From Azolla caroliniana (taxonomy: Eukaryota > Polypodiophyta), in NCBI GenBank assembly GCA_043228905.1, contig JBHGNT010000002.1:3720001-3784000 (forward strand): a DNA stretch of 64,000 bases, written 5' to 3'. Positions 12,590 through 22,784 of the stretch are shown here, one piece after another. Within the stretch, counting starts at the first letter, position 1, and the number at the start of each line of letters is the position of its first letter. Both the position numbers and the translations under genes were made by a program. A model generated the notes under the pieces. That model searched no databases. It saw nothing but the letters and a program-made list of their open reading frames with translations, and was not told the origin of the DNA.

Positions 12590-12771
12590 GAAGGCGGCAT
12601 TGACCTTCGACCATTAATATCAGTACTTGAACCAGCATCAGAGGTATAGAATTATGTCTTGGACGAGTGATATCCTTCATTTTTGTGTCATGTGCATATT
12701 ATCCTTACTATTCAAGCTTGTAGGTGGGTGAGATTGATGAACTTTGGGATTTTTACTCCACACTTGAAGAG
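12590..12771 (+). CDS. Two candidate exons of an unidentified plus-strand gene
   Basis: Segment 12590-12643 follows a T-rich ...TTATTATTATCAG acceptor and is followed by GTATAG; it reads EGGIDLRPLISVLEPASE (18 codons). Segment 12724-12771 follows ...GCTTGTAG and is followed by GTATGC; it reads VGEIDELWDFYSTLEE (16 codons). Both are exact multiples of three with phase-0 borders, and joined they give one continuous acidic, helix-like stretch. Two such matching short exons 80 bases apart are unlikely by chance. I do not recognise the family and found no convincing neighbouring exons, so this could also be a pseudogene fragment. Confidence 0.35.
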
Positions 12772-12779
12772 GTATGCAT

Positions 12780-14277
12780 TTTATTAGGGAAAAAATTATA
12801 AAAGGATACTTGAACTTTATCGAAAATCATATCTATGTGTGGTTAGAGTAGGTCAAGCATAACTTTTTTAGTGGAAGGAAAGCATACTTTTAATCTGAAA
12901 CATTTTAAAACATCTACCACTTGTCCAATTAGTAGATATGTGAAGCTGAATTTGGTTTTATTTGTCTAATTTGATAAAGCTTTCCTCCTTGGAGTTGAAG
13001 CTCAAAAACAAGAAACCAAGTGACAAACAAGCTGCAAATTAAAGTAATGCTTTATTTTAAAACTCATAATGAAAGAAAAGAAATCTACATGGTAGTGTTC
13101 GGGAATCATTACAAGCTTTTGCACCCAGTCATCTCGTAACTTAGTGAGCTTAGTGAGATTTGAACATTAGTCAACAAGGATATTGCTTATTCTTATATGG
13201 TATAGTCTCAATATGATTATAGCATAGAGAGAAATGTATACTTGAGTGATTTGGTTACCCTTTGATTCCCACATGGTATCCACATTTTCCATGTAGTTTC
13301 AAATACCAATAACTTCAATCAAAGTGCACCAATTGCTATCTGATTCTATAATATCATCCAACTATTGATATGTTGTAAAATATAATATTTCACATGTTCT
13401 TTCTTTTAAGACTCCAAATTCAAATTCAAGTGCTTGCAACTTGCATTCTAATTACTCAATTTTATATATTCAAGACATTCTATATCTTGGCTTAAACTAA
13501 AAAGACCTTTCCTATGTGTCTCTGTGTGTGAAAACACACAATTACATTAATAAATGTGTGAAAAGCGCTACAATAATAAGTGATGGAGTATGGTCATCAT
13601 TATGCGGGTTGTGGAACATGTTGTACTGCCAATAGACAAGACAAACACTCTATCAAGGAAATAATTTCTACTTGCTCCAATAAAGAAAATGGCCACATTA
13701 GTACACCCTTCAACTTTTGTAGATATGCTTTGAGTACATACCTACAATCAAATACAAAAGCATTACACATGTCTCAATTATGATGGAATCCCCAATATCT
13801 TAGAAATAGGAAACTGATCTCCACATATAATTTTAGGTTGCGATATGTGAATTGTTCAAATACTCATGGTCTTACATTAAATAACATTGTGACAAAACTT
13901 GCTAAATTTGAGAAATGTAACTCCAAATCTAACTTGCAATCAAACATTGTATGAAACAATAAGTATTATCTTTTATTAGAAAAATGCAAAAGAAGCAATT
14001 TCCCACTGCTAGTCTGTGTTGTTTTCGAACTTACCCTAAAGATAAATCCCCAATCAAAACTCTCCAAGTGAAGACCTTTGTGGTAAGTGACACTTTAGAA
14101 TGCCAATTGTATTTTAAGATTTACTAGCATCTATAATCAAAGTTATGTACTTTCCATTATTGTTTAGCCTTCGATGATAACCACCAAAGAGATTCGTGCG
14201 AGATAAACTCATAAGTGCGAGATTATTGCTCTTTAACAAACTCCAAAATTCGTTGAGATTGATCTCTTACATCTTTG
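12780..14277. other. AT-rich stretch, no gene recognised
   Basis: About 1.5 kb. If the two preceding segments are real exons, this could be intron, but no further exon was recognised. There are no repeats of note. Confidence 0.4.
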
Positions 14278-14313
14278 TTTTGGACCATCCAAAAAGGATT
14301 GGATGGTCCAAAA
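14278..14313. repeat. Perfect 13-bp inverted repeat (hairpin)
   Basis: TTTTGGACCATCC and its exact reverse complement flank a 10-base spacer. It sits at the upstream edge of a degenerate LINE fragment. No T-run or coding context suggests a terminator role; it may be a breakpoint signature. Confidence 0.8.
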
Positions 14314-14967
14314 CTCATGCATTAGCTTATTTTTATACTCCTATATATGCTTATGATATTGTTTTATTCTCATATACCAAAATTTGTTCTTATGTAGACA
14401 GTTGGTGGCAAATTCCACAACATCCTATCTTTTCATGCTGTTAGAAATAAGTGTTTGGCCCATAAAGGTACAAGCCATGCAAAAAGTATACAAGTATATT
14501 AGAAAAGACAAGAATATGTCTGATCATCGATTTCCAAAACAAGGTTGGAACATAGGATGCATGATACAAAAAACCAATAAGCGCAAATTATGAAATGGTT
14601 TAAAAAATAGGGAGTAAAAGATCTATTGGAGCTCTCTAGTGATGTTATGAAGTGTGTGATTGTCAACAATAGATTAATGGAGGCACTAAGGATGAAGTGG
14701 CAAAATGCTAAAATGTCAAAATTGGAATATACATTGCAAATGTTACCTCCAATGTTGGCCCCAATACAAGGTAAAAATGCTAGAATGTATCCAACCACAA
14801 TCTTATTACCCCCATAGCTCTCGAAGAGCTGTACTTCTTCAAACTCATTCACACAAGTTAGGTTTGGAGATAGGATCATGGCTTCATCACCCTAGTATGA
14901 AGATATGCAAGGTATACAATGAAAACACAACAAAGGATGAATATCACTTCTTGCATACACAATGTAT
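14314..14967 (+). mobile_element. LINE fragment, copy A1 (RT motif joined to C-terminal region)
   Basis: Degenerate non-LTR retrotransposon. YAYDIVLF near 14350 matches the RT catalytic box (YADD in active elements; here the third residue is changed). It is fused by an internal deletion to the region downstream of RT (WPIKVQAMQKVYKYI, then DKNMSDHRFPKQGWNIG). The sequence closely parallels copy B at 42460-43020. No frame is intact. Confidence 0.7.
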
Positions 14968-16341
14968 AAGGTAATTCAGGAGAAGGGTCATAATTTAGTT
15001 ATTACATGGACACAGAAACTTACATGTCATAATCAAATCCTATTGACAAATTGGTTGAATGTATGTTATGAGTCTAGACTTCAAGGGGGTTGGAATAATT
15101 ACTATATGTTTGAGAATCAATGCAACCAAAGTGATACTCTAGGATGGAAAGTGAGCTTGATGCTATTCAATGTTATGGTGGTCAAGTGTTGCTTTACAAA
15201 GTGGAAGTGTCGGGTGACACTATCTCACTTAACACATGTAACAAAATAGATAAAATTTAAAAAATGTTCTTATGTAGAGAATTGAGGGAAAAATACTTAA
15301 CATCCAATTCTATCATGGTATTAGAAATAGGTGCTTCACCCATAGAGCTATATGCCATGAAAAGAGTTTACAAGTATAGTTTTTGGGAGATTTGGATGTT
15401 GATCACAAGCTTCACCCTGCAGTATGTGTGGAAAACACATTGTCTAAAGGTCTTCCAATATCTGATATGTCCCCTAGAGGAATTGATCATGGATATTGGT
15501 TTACGATAATCACTTGCCTAAGATGGCAATTGGTCAAGGTTTGCGGCCACGTCGATGACGTGGTCACTGCCCACCAACGCTTTTGGCAAAAATGGAGGAA
15601 CACACTGGTGGTGACGCAAGGAGGTAATGGCCTGAGGTGGAACTACTAGCCCCACTGCTGCCTATTTCCTACTTACTTCCCTCCATTGAAGTCTAGAAGA
15701 TCGGGCTTGTGTTGGCCGGCGATGAATGTCATGAGTTTATAGCTCTAGGTACCTACTTACATTAAGTAGAAAGTATGAGAGAATATGTATGGTAGTCTCT
15801 TATTCTTGAACTCGCCTTGGGGGCCATTCACCATATAAGCCACCTTGTATAGTCTTTCTATAAAAATCTCTCCTAACTAATGGGAAAGTAGCACCTTTTT
15901 TGGAAAAAGAGAGAGTATACAGGTATATCAGAGATCATAGCTTGCCAAACAAGCTTGGAATATAGGATGCAAGGTATAAAGCACTAATACTTGAGCAAAA
16001 TACTCTCATGTAGTTGGGTGCTTGACATTATGAAATGTTAAGAAAAAGTATTCAAGCCTTGAAGTGATGCTATAAAGTATGTACTAATTAAGGATAAATT
16101 ATTAGAGGGACTAAGGATAAAGTGTCAAGACGCTTAAATGACAAAATTGAAATATTACATTGGAAATGTTAACCCCCAATATTGCCCCAATAGAAGGATT
16201 AAAATGCCAAAACCTATCCAATCACATATCACTACCACCATAAGCCTTGGCCCTCAGATCCTTAACACTTATTCGAACTCGTTGACACAAGTTCGGCATT
16301 GATGTGGCATAATTGCATCATCACCCAAACATGAATATATG
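14968..16341 (+). mobile_element. LINE fragment, copy A2, upstream part (split by copia I)
   Basis: A second LINE tail. NVCYESRLQGGWN near 15060 and the following block match the post-RT region of copy B (42250-42440). The tail resumes after an unrelated insertion (15375-15896) and continues to 16341, where the copia element is inserted. It continues after the copia at 21770. Many stops and shifts; not functional. Confidence 0.65.
15375..15896. mobile_element. Unidentified ~520-bp insertion in LINE copy A2
   Basis: LINE homology stops after AAAAGAGTTTACAAGTATA and resumes at AAAAAGAGAGAGTATACAGG. The two flanks look like imperfect copies of each other, as for a retroposon target duplication. 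The insert is GC-richer than its surroundings around 15540-15720 and has no recognisable domain. Confidence 0.35.
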
Positions 16342-16783
16342 TGTTGAGAGACAAGCTCAACATCGGTTGAAGAAGCCAAGAGCCGGATTGGATGAAGACT
16401 GATCAACTAGGCCCGAATTAGTTGAAGAAACCGAGAGCCGGATCGGACGAAGATTGATCGGCTAGGTTGAGCCGGATGGAATCCGACAGGTTGTTAAGGG
16501 GTTTATATTCCTATTTTAGTAAATATGAATATTATAGGTTGTTAGTGTTAGGCTCAATTAATGAGCATTCAAGTACTTGTCAGTACTTGTGTTAGCCCAC
16601 TCTTTAGGGTTTGTATAAAAAGTGCTCACTGAGCACATTGTATGTAGACAATGTTGTTATTGGAATTAAGTTTTCTTTATGTTTGCTCTCTCAGTCTCTC
16701 TCTCATACATTCTCTATGTTTACCTAACTGTTTGGTTCAGCCGATAGTGTCTATGTACAAGCTTCCACATCTTATTCTTTACA
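16342..16783 (+). repeat. 5' LTR of copia I
   Basis: Begins TGTTGAGAGACAAGCTCAAC and ends CTTATTCTTTACA (TG...CA). It contains a TATA-like TATAAAAAG near 16614, a plausible Pol II promoter for the element. It is 442 bp against 315 bp for the 3' LTR, which has lost the TATA-containing segment. Confidence 0.9.
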
Positions 16784-16795
16784 TGGTATCAGAGC
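16784..16795 (+). promoter_or_regulatory. Primer binding site, initiator Met-tRNA type
   Basis: TGGTATCAGAGC directly follows the LTR CA end, the usual PBS of plant Copia elements. The same sequence occurs next to the LTR of copia II on the other strand (26234-26245). Confidence 0.93.
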
Positions 16796-16875
16796 ACGAG
16801 GGTTAGAAGAACCTTCTGCTGCTGACAACGTGAATCAACACAGAGACGAAGTTTTTTTTTCCGAACAACAAGAAC

Positions 16876-19800
16876 ATGGACAGAGGCATGACAACTCGCT
16901 TTCAATAGAAGCAATTATGCATCTTGGTCATACAAGATGCACCAACACCTGCTTGGGCACGGGTACTCGAGTTATGTTGAAGGAGCTAATGATGCAACAC
17001 AGAGATTTCCTGGCTTGGGAACAAGTCACGACTAGAGTTCTATACTGCTTTGCATCTTGTATGAGCGATCAACTATTGAGCTACATCTGGGACGTCAAGA
17101 CGTGAAGAGATGCGTGGACGAATCTGAAACGGATTTTCGCCGCTAGCACGACGGCTAGGAAACTGCAACTCAGACAAGAGCCGAGTAATGTCTGACAAAA
17201 GGATTAGTCGGTGGCCGATTACACATCCCAGATCAAAGAGATCTATAACTCCTTCGTCTCCAACAACGTGACTGTCGAGGAGGACGAAATGATGCAGGTC
17301 TGCCCTGGAGGGTTGACGTCAAATTTCGGAGCATTTTGAACGGTGGTCTACACGAGGGTGAATACGCCTTTGTTTTTCGAGCTATAATCAATGTTGCTCG
17401 TTGAAAAAAACCACATGGGTACGTCGACGAGCATGCACTATGATACACAAAGGCGGATCAACACACAATGGAGGCGGCTGACAAGAGCAGAACCAGAGGC
17501 ACAGAGGAAGTGTTGACAACAGTGGACCCTCCATGAGTAGGGGGAGTCAAGGTGGCGTTGGAAGCCGACAAGGGAAGGCCATTGTGGACTGCTGGTACTG
17601 TGGCCGGAACGGCCAAAACGAGAGCGAGTGTTGGAAGAAGCACACCGATTCAAACAGAGCCAAATCGCGTCGGCGTGATGAGATAGGCGTCATTGATCTG
17701 TCACAGACACACTGTCAAACTTTGCTGAGAAATGAAGCACAAGGCAAATCAGTTGGGAGTACATACCACAAAACCGAAAGAGGTATGGTACATTGATTCC
17801 GGAGTGTCAAATCATATGACAAACCATGTTGAATGATTCTTGAGCTTGGGAAAACCGGAACAGTTGGGAGTTGTCGAGACCGGTGACCACACCGTGCACC
17901 CCGCACCCCATTAAACACGTGGGTGATGTACTGCTTAGACATGTCAAACAAAAGGGGCTGATGCGGAACATGCTACATGTTCTGACAATTGCAAAGAACT
18001 TGGTATCCGTCGGATAGATTGTTGATTAGCGTGTGGAAGTTTGACTTAATCACCACGACCGCTTCATCAAAGACGGCGGCAGGTTGATAGCGCGAGGGCG
18101 CAGAGATGGGAGAATGTTTATCCTTGAAACAAATGATGTTGGTGGTACAATGTTCACAAAAGGACAAAAGGTCGAATTCAACATCGACCTGTGGCACAAG
18201 AGAATCGACCACATCAATTATCAGAATCTTCAAGAACTCCAGTCGAAATAGGTGGTTTCTGGATTGCTAAAGTTCAGTGGCCAGAAGGCCCAGATATGTG
18301 AAGCTTGTCAACTTGGGAAGCAACATAGGCTTCCATTCCCCAATAAAAAGAATCAGACTTGGAATCGACTTGATCTTGTCCACACAAATGTATGGGGACC
18401 GACAAGTTGTGTGAGCATGGGCGAGAGTCTTCATCCACGACTATATCATGCATGTATCAATCTATGTTTGCCAGCATTGCATATGTGCACATGCTAGATG
18501 AGAAACTAAAGAAGATGGATGCCAAGGCCGAGAAGTGTATCTTGGTCAGCTACTCGCAGGAGCAAAAGGGGTACAAGTGCTACAACCCCCCAAACGAAGC
18601 AAGTGTGGGTGAGCCGTGATGTCGTCTTTGACGAATCAACGTCTTGGAACTCCCTTCAGTCTCCGACTCCCAAAGACTCCGAGCCGATTGTTGGGGATGA
18701 GGCCAGTGAGGCCGAGATGCCCCTAGATGAAGAAGAAATAAAAACTCAAGAGGAGAGTCCAATCTCATTTCGGTTGAGTGGGCCGATTGAGGGGCTGGTT
18801 GAGCCAAAACGGTCAACTGGATGAAGAGTTGACGTGTAGCGAAGACTCGATCACGTAGTCCCCGTGTCAAAAGTTGAGGAGACGGCTTATGCGCAAGGAG
18901 AAGGGGAAAAAGAAGATGCCAAGATACGACACAAAGGTTGACGCATCAGATCGGCGTGAGTCTGACACGACTTAGAGCGATAAGGAACCTCCAGAGATGA
19001 GGTCTGACGCGGCCAAGAGGGCCATAAAATCGGCGAACCAGAAGTTGCGCCGATCCACCAGCCAGAAGAACCTTGTAATCCAGTACACGTACAATGAGTA
19101 TATGGCGCACCACTATGCATACATGGTGAAGGTGGTAGAAGTGCGTGAGCCGGAGAGCTATGCAAAGGCAGCGAAGGATGCCATGGCGGAAGGTCATGGA
19201 GGAAATGATGCACACAAAATGAGACTTGGGACCTGGTTGACACCCCAAGGGTGTAAATCTAATTGGATGCAGATGGGTATACAAGGTCAAGTACAATGCC
19301 GACGACTCCGTCAACGGGTACAAGACCCGGTTGGTGGCCAAGGGCTGCGCACAACAACATGACATCGACTACGATGAGACATTTGTGTTGGTTGCCAATA
19401 TGACAACTGTCCAGGTGTTGTTGGCGGTGGTTGCGGGAAAGGGATGGCATCTACACCAGATGGACGTCAAGAACGCGTTCTTGCAAGGAGAGCTTGAGGA
19501 ATAAGGGTATATGGTGCAACCTCCCAGTTTTCAGTCCCGATTGAACATGTCAGCCGTTTGCTAACTAAAAAAGTCGTTGTATGGATTAAAGCAAGCCCCG
19601 TGTGCCTGGAATGCGAAGATTACGCAACAAATGCGTTCGATGGGGTTGCTCCGTCAAAGTTGGACCCATCATTGTTCATCCAGTAGGGTCAGAATGAGCC
19701 AATATGTATTTTGCTCTACGTTGATGATTTAGTCATCGCCGACGTTGACCTTGAAGAAATCGACCACATGAAAGCCCAACTTGCGGCATCATTTGAGATG

Positions 19801-20631
19801 AAGGATTTGGGGGACCTTCATTACTTCCTCGGCAGCTAGAAAGGCATACTAATAAGCCTAAGACATTATGTGTTGAGTATGTTCTTCAAGTTTGGAATGG
19901 CGGATTGTAAATCCGTTTCAACTCCACTAGACAGAAACGTTAAGCTTCATCAAGGATCTGGAGCGGCGTGCAATGCGACACGGTTTCGACAAATTGTGAG
20001 AAGCCTCATCTACTTGACTATTACCTGACCAAACCTAAGCTATCCGGTTGGCTTGATTAGTCAATTCATGTTGCAGCCGATTGTCAAACACCTTTAGTGT
20101 GCGCATAGGATCCTGAGATATGTCTGTGGCACTGAGGATAGAGCATTGCTATATCGGGCAGGTGTAGTCAAACAACTAGTCGACTACACATATGTTGATT
20201 GGGCCGAAAATGCTAGCGATCGCCGATCGACATTGAGCTATGTGTTCTCCCTGGGGAGTGTGGCGATTGCTTGGAGCAGTAAAAAGCAGCCAACAGTGGC
20301 ACTGTCAAGCATGGAGGTCGAATACTGAGGAGCGGTTGTTGCAACGTGCAAAGCCATTTGGCTCAAACGACTACTAAGGGATCTGCAAATAGAGGTGTCC
20401 GAGTCGACAGTCATATACTGTGACAACCTCAACAACATCCAACTCGTTAAAACCCCGTCTTCCATGCCCAGACGAAGCACATTGAGGTGCACTATCACTT
20501 CGTCAGCGAGCGAGCTCTCCGGTGAAGTCGAACTTGTGCATGTGCCGATGAATCGGCAAGTTGCCACTATTTTCACCAAACATCTCGGCCTGGACAAGTT
20601 GCGGCAATTCTTGACTATGCTTGGTCTATAG
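16876..20631 (+). pseudogene. Degenerate copia gag-pol (element I)
   Basis: Remnants in order: gag from the ATG at 16876; the CCHC knuckle region near 17590 (CWYCGRNGQNESECWKK, with the knuckle His changed to Asn); protease motif WYIDSGVSNHMT near 17790; GAG-pre-integrase; integrase start (LDLVHTNVWGPT) near 18370; RT ([26 protein letters not shown]); and RNase H (YVDWAENASDRRST, IYCDNLNNIQL) to a stop at 20629-20631. Compared with element II, about 0.5 kb of the integrase core is missing: the frame jumps near 18440-18490 from the integrase start to SIAYVHMLDEK. At least a dozen stops and frameshifts are scattered throughout. Confidence 0.88.
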
Positions 20632-20797
20632 CATCTCGACTGGCCAAACTTGAGGGGAAGAAGTGAAAGCCGAAGCAATGGCGAGAGGGGGAGAGATGTC
20701 CAAGGATCTGGTTCAAATGAGGAATTCGAGTTTAGAACGACTGAAGAAGTTGGAACGTCTGGATCGGCTGAAGAAGCCAAGTACATGACAGACGTGT

Positions 20798-21190
20798 GGA
20801 CATATGGAAGAAAATCGGCTAAGTGGAGATTAGCCAGATGTAGGGGGAGCGGCCGAAAGAACGGACTGAAGCTAGAGTCGATCGAACAAGGGGGAGACAT
20901 AGCCAAAAAGGGCAGAGCCAACCAAGTGAAGGCTAAGACCAACCCATGGGCAAGGGCAAAAAAGAAGGTGAATTGAAGACAACTTATTCGGTCAAGGACA
21001 GATGGAAGAAAATCGGCTAAGTGGAGATTAGCCAGATGTAGGGGGAGCGGCCAAAAGAACGGACTGAAGCTAGAGTCGATCGAACAAGGGGGAGATAGAG
21101 CCAAAAAGGGCATAGTCGACCAAGTGAAGGCTAGGACCAAGACATGGGCAAGGGCCAAAAAGAAGGTGAATCGGAGAGAATTTATTCGGT
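20798..21190 (+). repeat. 198-bp tandem duplication between RNase H and 3' LTR of copia I
   Basis: Two near-identical copies starting at 20798 and 20996 share AAGAAAATCGGCTAAGTGG, GATTAGCCAGATGTAGGGGG and CTAGAGTCGATCGAACAAGG. They fill the post-pol region ahead of the PPT. Their high identity next to a decayed pol suggests a duplication, or gene-conversion event, later than insertion. Confidence 0.85.
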
Positions 21191-21445
21191 TGAGTAGTAT
21201 GATTCGGACGAGCCGAATCATGGAGATGCCAAATGAACTAAAAGGCCAAAGACGACGTCGATGGGAGTGTCGACGGGTCGGAGAGCGCCGAAGTCGTAGA
21301 GGTAAGAAGGAGGTCGATAAGCCGACCGAGCAAGTCAAGTAGTGCGGACCAGACGGGTCACTGAGCGCAAGCAAGAAGGCAAGCAACCATGAGATGCTGG
21401 AGCGGTGGACGAGCTAGAGCTAACGAGGAACCTCAAGTTGAGCTT

Positions 21446-21454
21446 GAGGGGGAG
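21446..21454 (+). promoter_or_regulatory. Polypurine tract of copia I
   Basis: GAGGGGGAG immediately before the 3' LTR; the expected primer site for plus-strand DNA synthesis. Confidence 0.8.
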
Positions 21455-21769
21455 CGTTGAGACTCGAGAGACAAGCTCAACATGGGCTAGATCGGCTGAA
21501 GAAACCAAGAGCTAGATCAGATGAAGAAGCCGAGAGCCAAATCCGACATGCCGTAAGGGGTCTAGATTCCTATTTTAGTAAATAGGAATATTATAGGTTG
21601 TTAGTGTCAGACTTACTTAATGAGCATTCAAGTACTTGTCAATACTTGTGTCAGCCCACTCTTCAGGGTCTATCTCTCTCACACACATTCTTTGTGTTTA
21701 CCTAATTGTTTTCACTGTTCGGCTTAGCTGATTGTGTCTATGTACAAGCTGCACATCTTATTCTCTACA
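21455..21769 (+). repeat. 3' LTR of copia I
   Basis: Begins CGTTGAGACTCGAGAGACAA (first base mutated from T) and ends CTTATTCTCTACA. It aligns with the 5' LTR apart from several deletions, including the TATA segment. Divergence between the two LTRs implies an old insertion. Confidence 0.88.
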
Positions 21770-21960
21770 ATATGCAATGAAAACATAATGAAGGATGAGT
21801 ATCTCTTACTTATCACATGCGTGACATATAAGGTAATTCATGAGAAATAATATGACTTGTTAAATGGCATGATGATTTGAGTGTCATACTTAAAATTTCC
21901 ACCAAGAAGTGTGAGCACGTGTGCGTGCATTAATTTCATATATGGAGTTTTTAATGCAGA
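21770..21960 (+). mobile_element. LINE copy A2, downstream part
   Basis: Starts with the copia target duplicate ATATG and continues CAATGAAAACATAATGAAGG, matching the LINE tail at 43013-43190 of copy B. It confirms that copia I split a pre-existing LINE. Confidence 0.75.
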
Positions 21961-22081
21961 GTGGTAAGCCCCCTTCATAGCAAAGAGGTGCATACACGAT
22001 GCTATGTTGATTTGGTCCCATAAATCAAATGTGGCCTCATCATGGAAGATAAATCTTCTATTCTATTCTCTTTCTCTCTTT

Positions 22082-22752
22082 ATTGTAATTAGCTTACCTT
22101 TGTGGTAAGTTGTATACACTACTACCACTACATCTTGGGTTCAAAACCCAATTGTCTCAGAATGTAGGGGTTAAACCCATGACCACTTGGTCTCCATTGG
22201 GTAACCTTACCATCTGAGCTCTCTTTCTTTTATCGTAATTAGCTTACCCTATTGGTAAGTTGTTACACTACCACAAGCCACTACATCTTGGGTCCAAAAC
22301 CCAATTGTCTCACCTCTCTATTACACTATATATATTTTCTCTTATTTCACTAGATGCCACTGGAATGGAGGGGTTGAACCCATGACCATCTTGTCTCCAT
22401 TGGACAACCTTACCATATGAGCTCTCTTTTATCGTAATTAGCTTACCCTATTGGTAAGTTGTTACACTACTACAAGCCACTAGGTCTTGGGTTCGAAACC
22501 AATTTTACTCACCGCTCTATTATATACTCCATTAATATCTCTTAATTCACTAGATGCCACTATAGAACGTAGGGGTTGAACCCATGACCACCTAGTCTCC
22601 ATTGGGCAACCTTACCAACTAAGGTACATCCATCTGGGCTCTCTTTCTCTCTTTTATCGTAATTAGCTTACCCTATTGGTAAGTTGTTACACTACCACAA
22701 GCCCACTAGGTCTTGGGTTCAAAACCAATTTTACTCACCGCTCTATTATATA
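22082..22752. repeat. Tandem array of convergent tRNA-like (SINE-like) units, left part
   Basis: Units a (22082-22223), b (22224-22428), c (22429-22659) and the left half of d (22660-22752). Each unit holds a plus-strand tRNA-like segment (TAGCTTACCCTATTGGTAAG ... GGGTTCAAAACC) and then a minus-strand one. Read on the minus strand the latter has a Pol III A box (TAGCTCAGTTGG) and B box (GGTTCAACCCC), with starts 44 bases apart, the spacing of a normal tRNA. Units are separated by CT-rich GGGCTCTCTTTCTCTC spacers. Unit a lacks the central AT-rich linker. Confidence 0.75.
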
Positions 22753-22784
22753 CATAGTACGTAAAATTTGTGTTCGTCTAGTAT

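Larger units (their letters stand above)
16342..21769 (+). mobile_element. Ty1/copia LTR retrotransposon I (complete ends, degenerate)
   Basis: 5.4-kb element with a 5' LTR (16342-16783), a PBS complementary to initiator Met-tRNA (16784-16795), gag-pol remnants, a polypurine tract (21446-21454) and a 3' LTR (21455-21769). It is flanked by the 5-bp duplication ATATG (16337-16341 and 21770-21774), which fixes both borders. Domain order is gag, knuckle, protease, integrase, RT, RNase H, so the superfamily is Copia. Numerous stops and an internal integrase deletion make it dead. It lies inside a LINE tail and is therefore younger than it. Confidence 0.92.

Noticed and set aside
20238-21386. 382-codon minus-strand open frame
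   Set aside because: It lies antisense to copia I RNase H and the post-pol repeat. Its Ser/Leu/Pro-rich duplicated peptide simply mirrors the 198-bp DNA duplication, and no domain was recognised.
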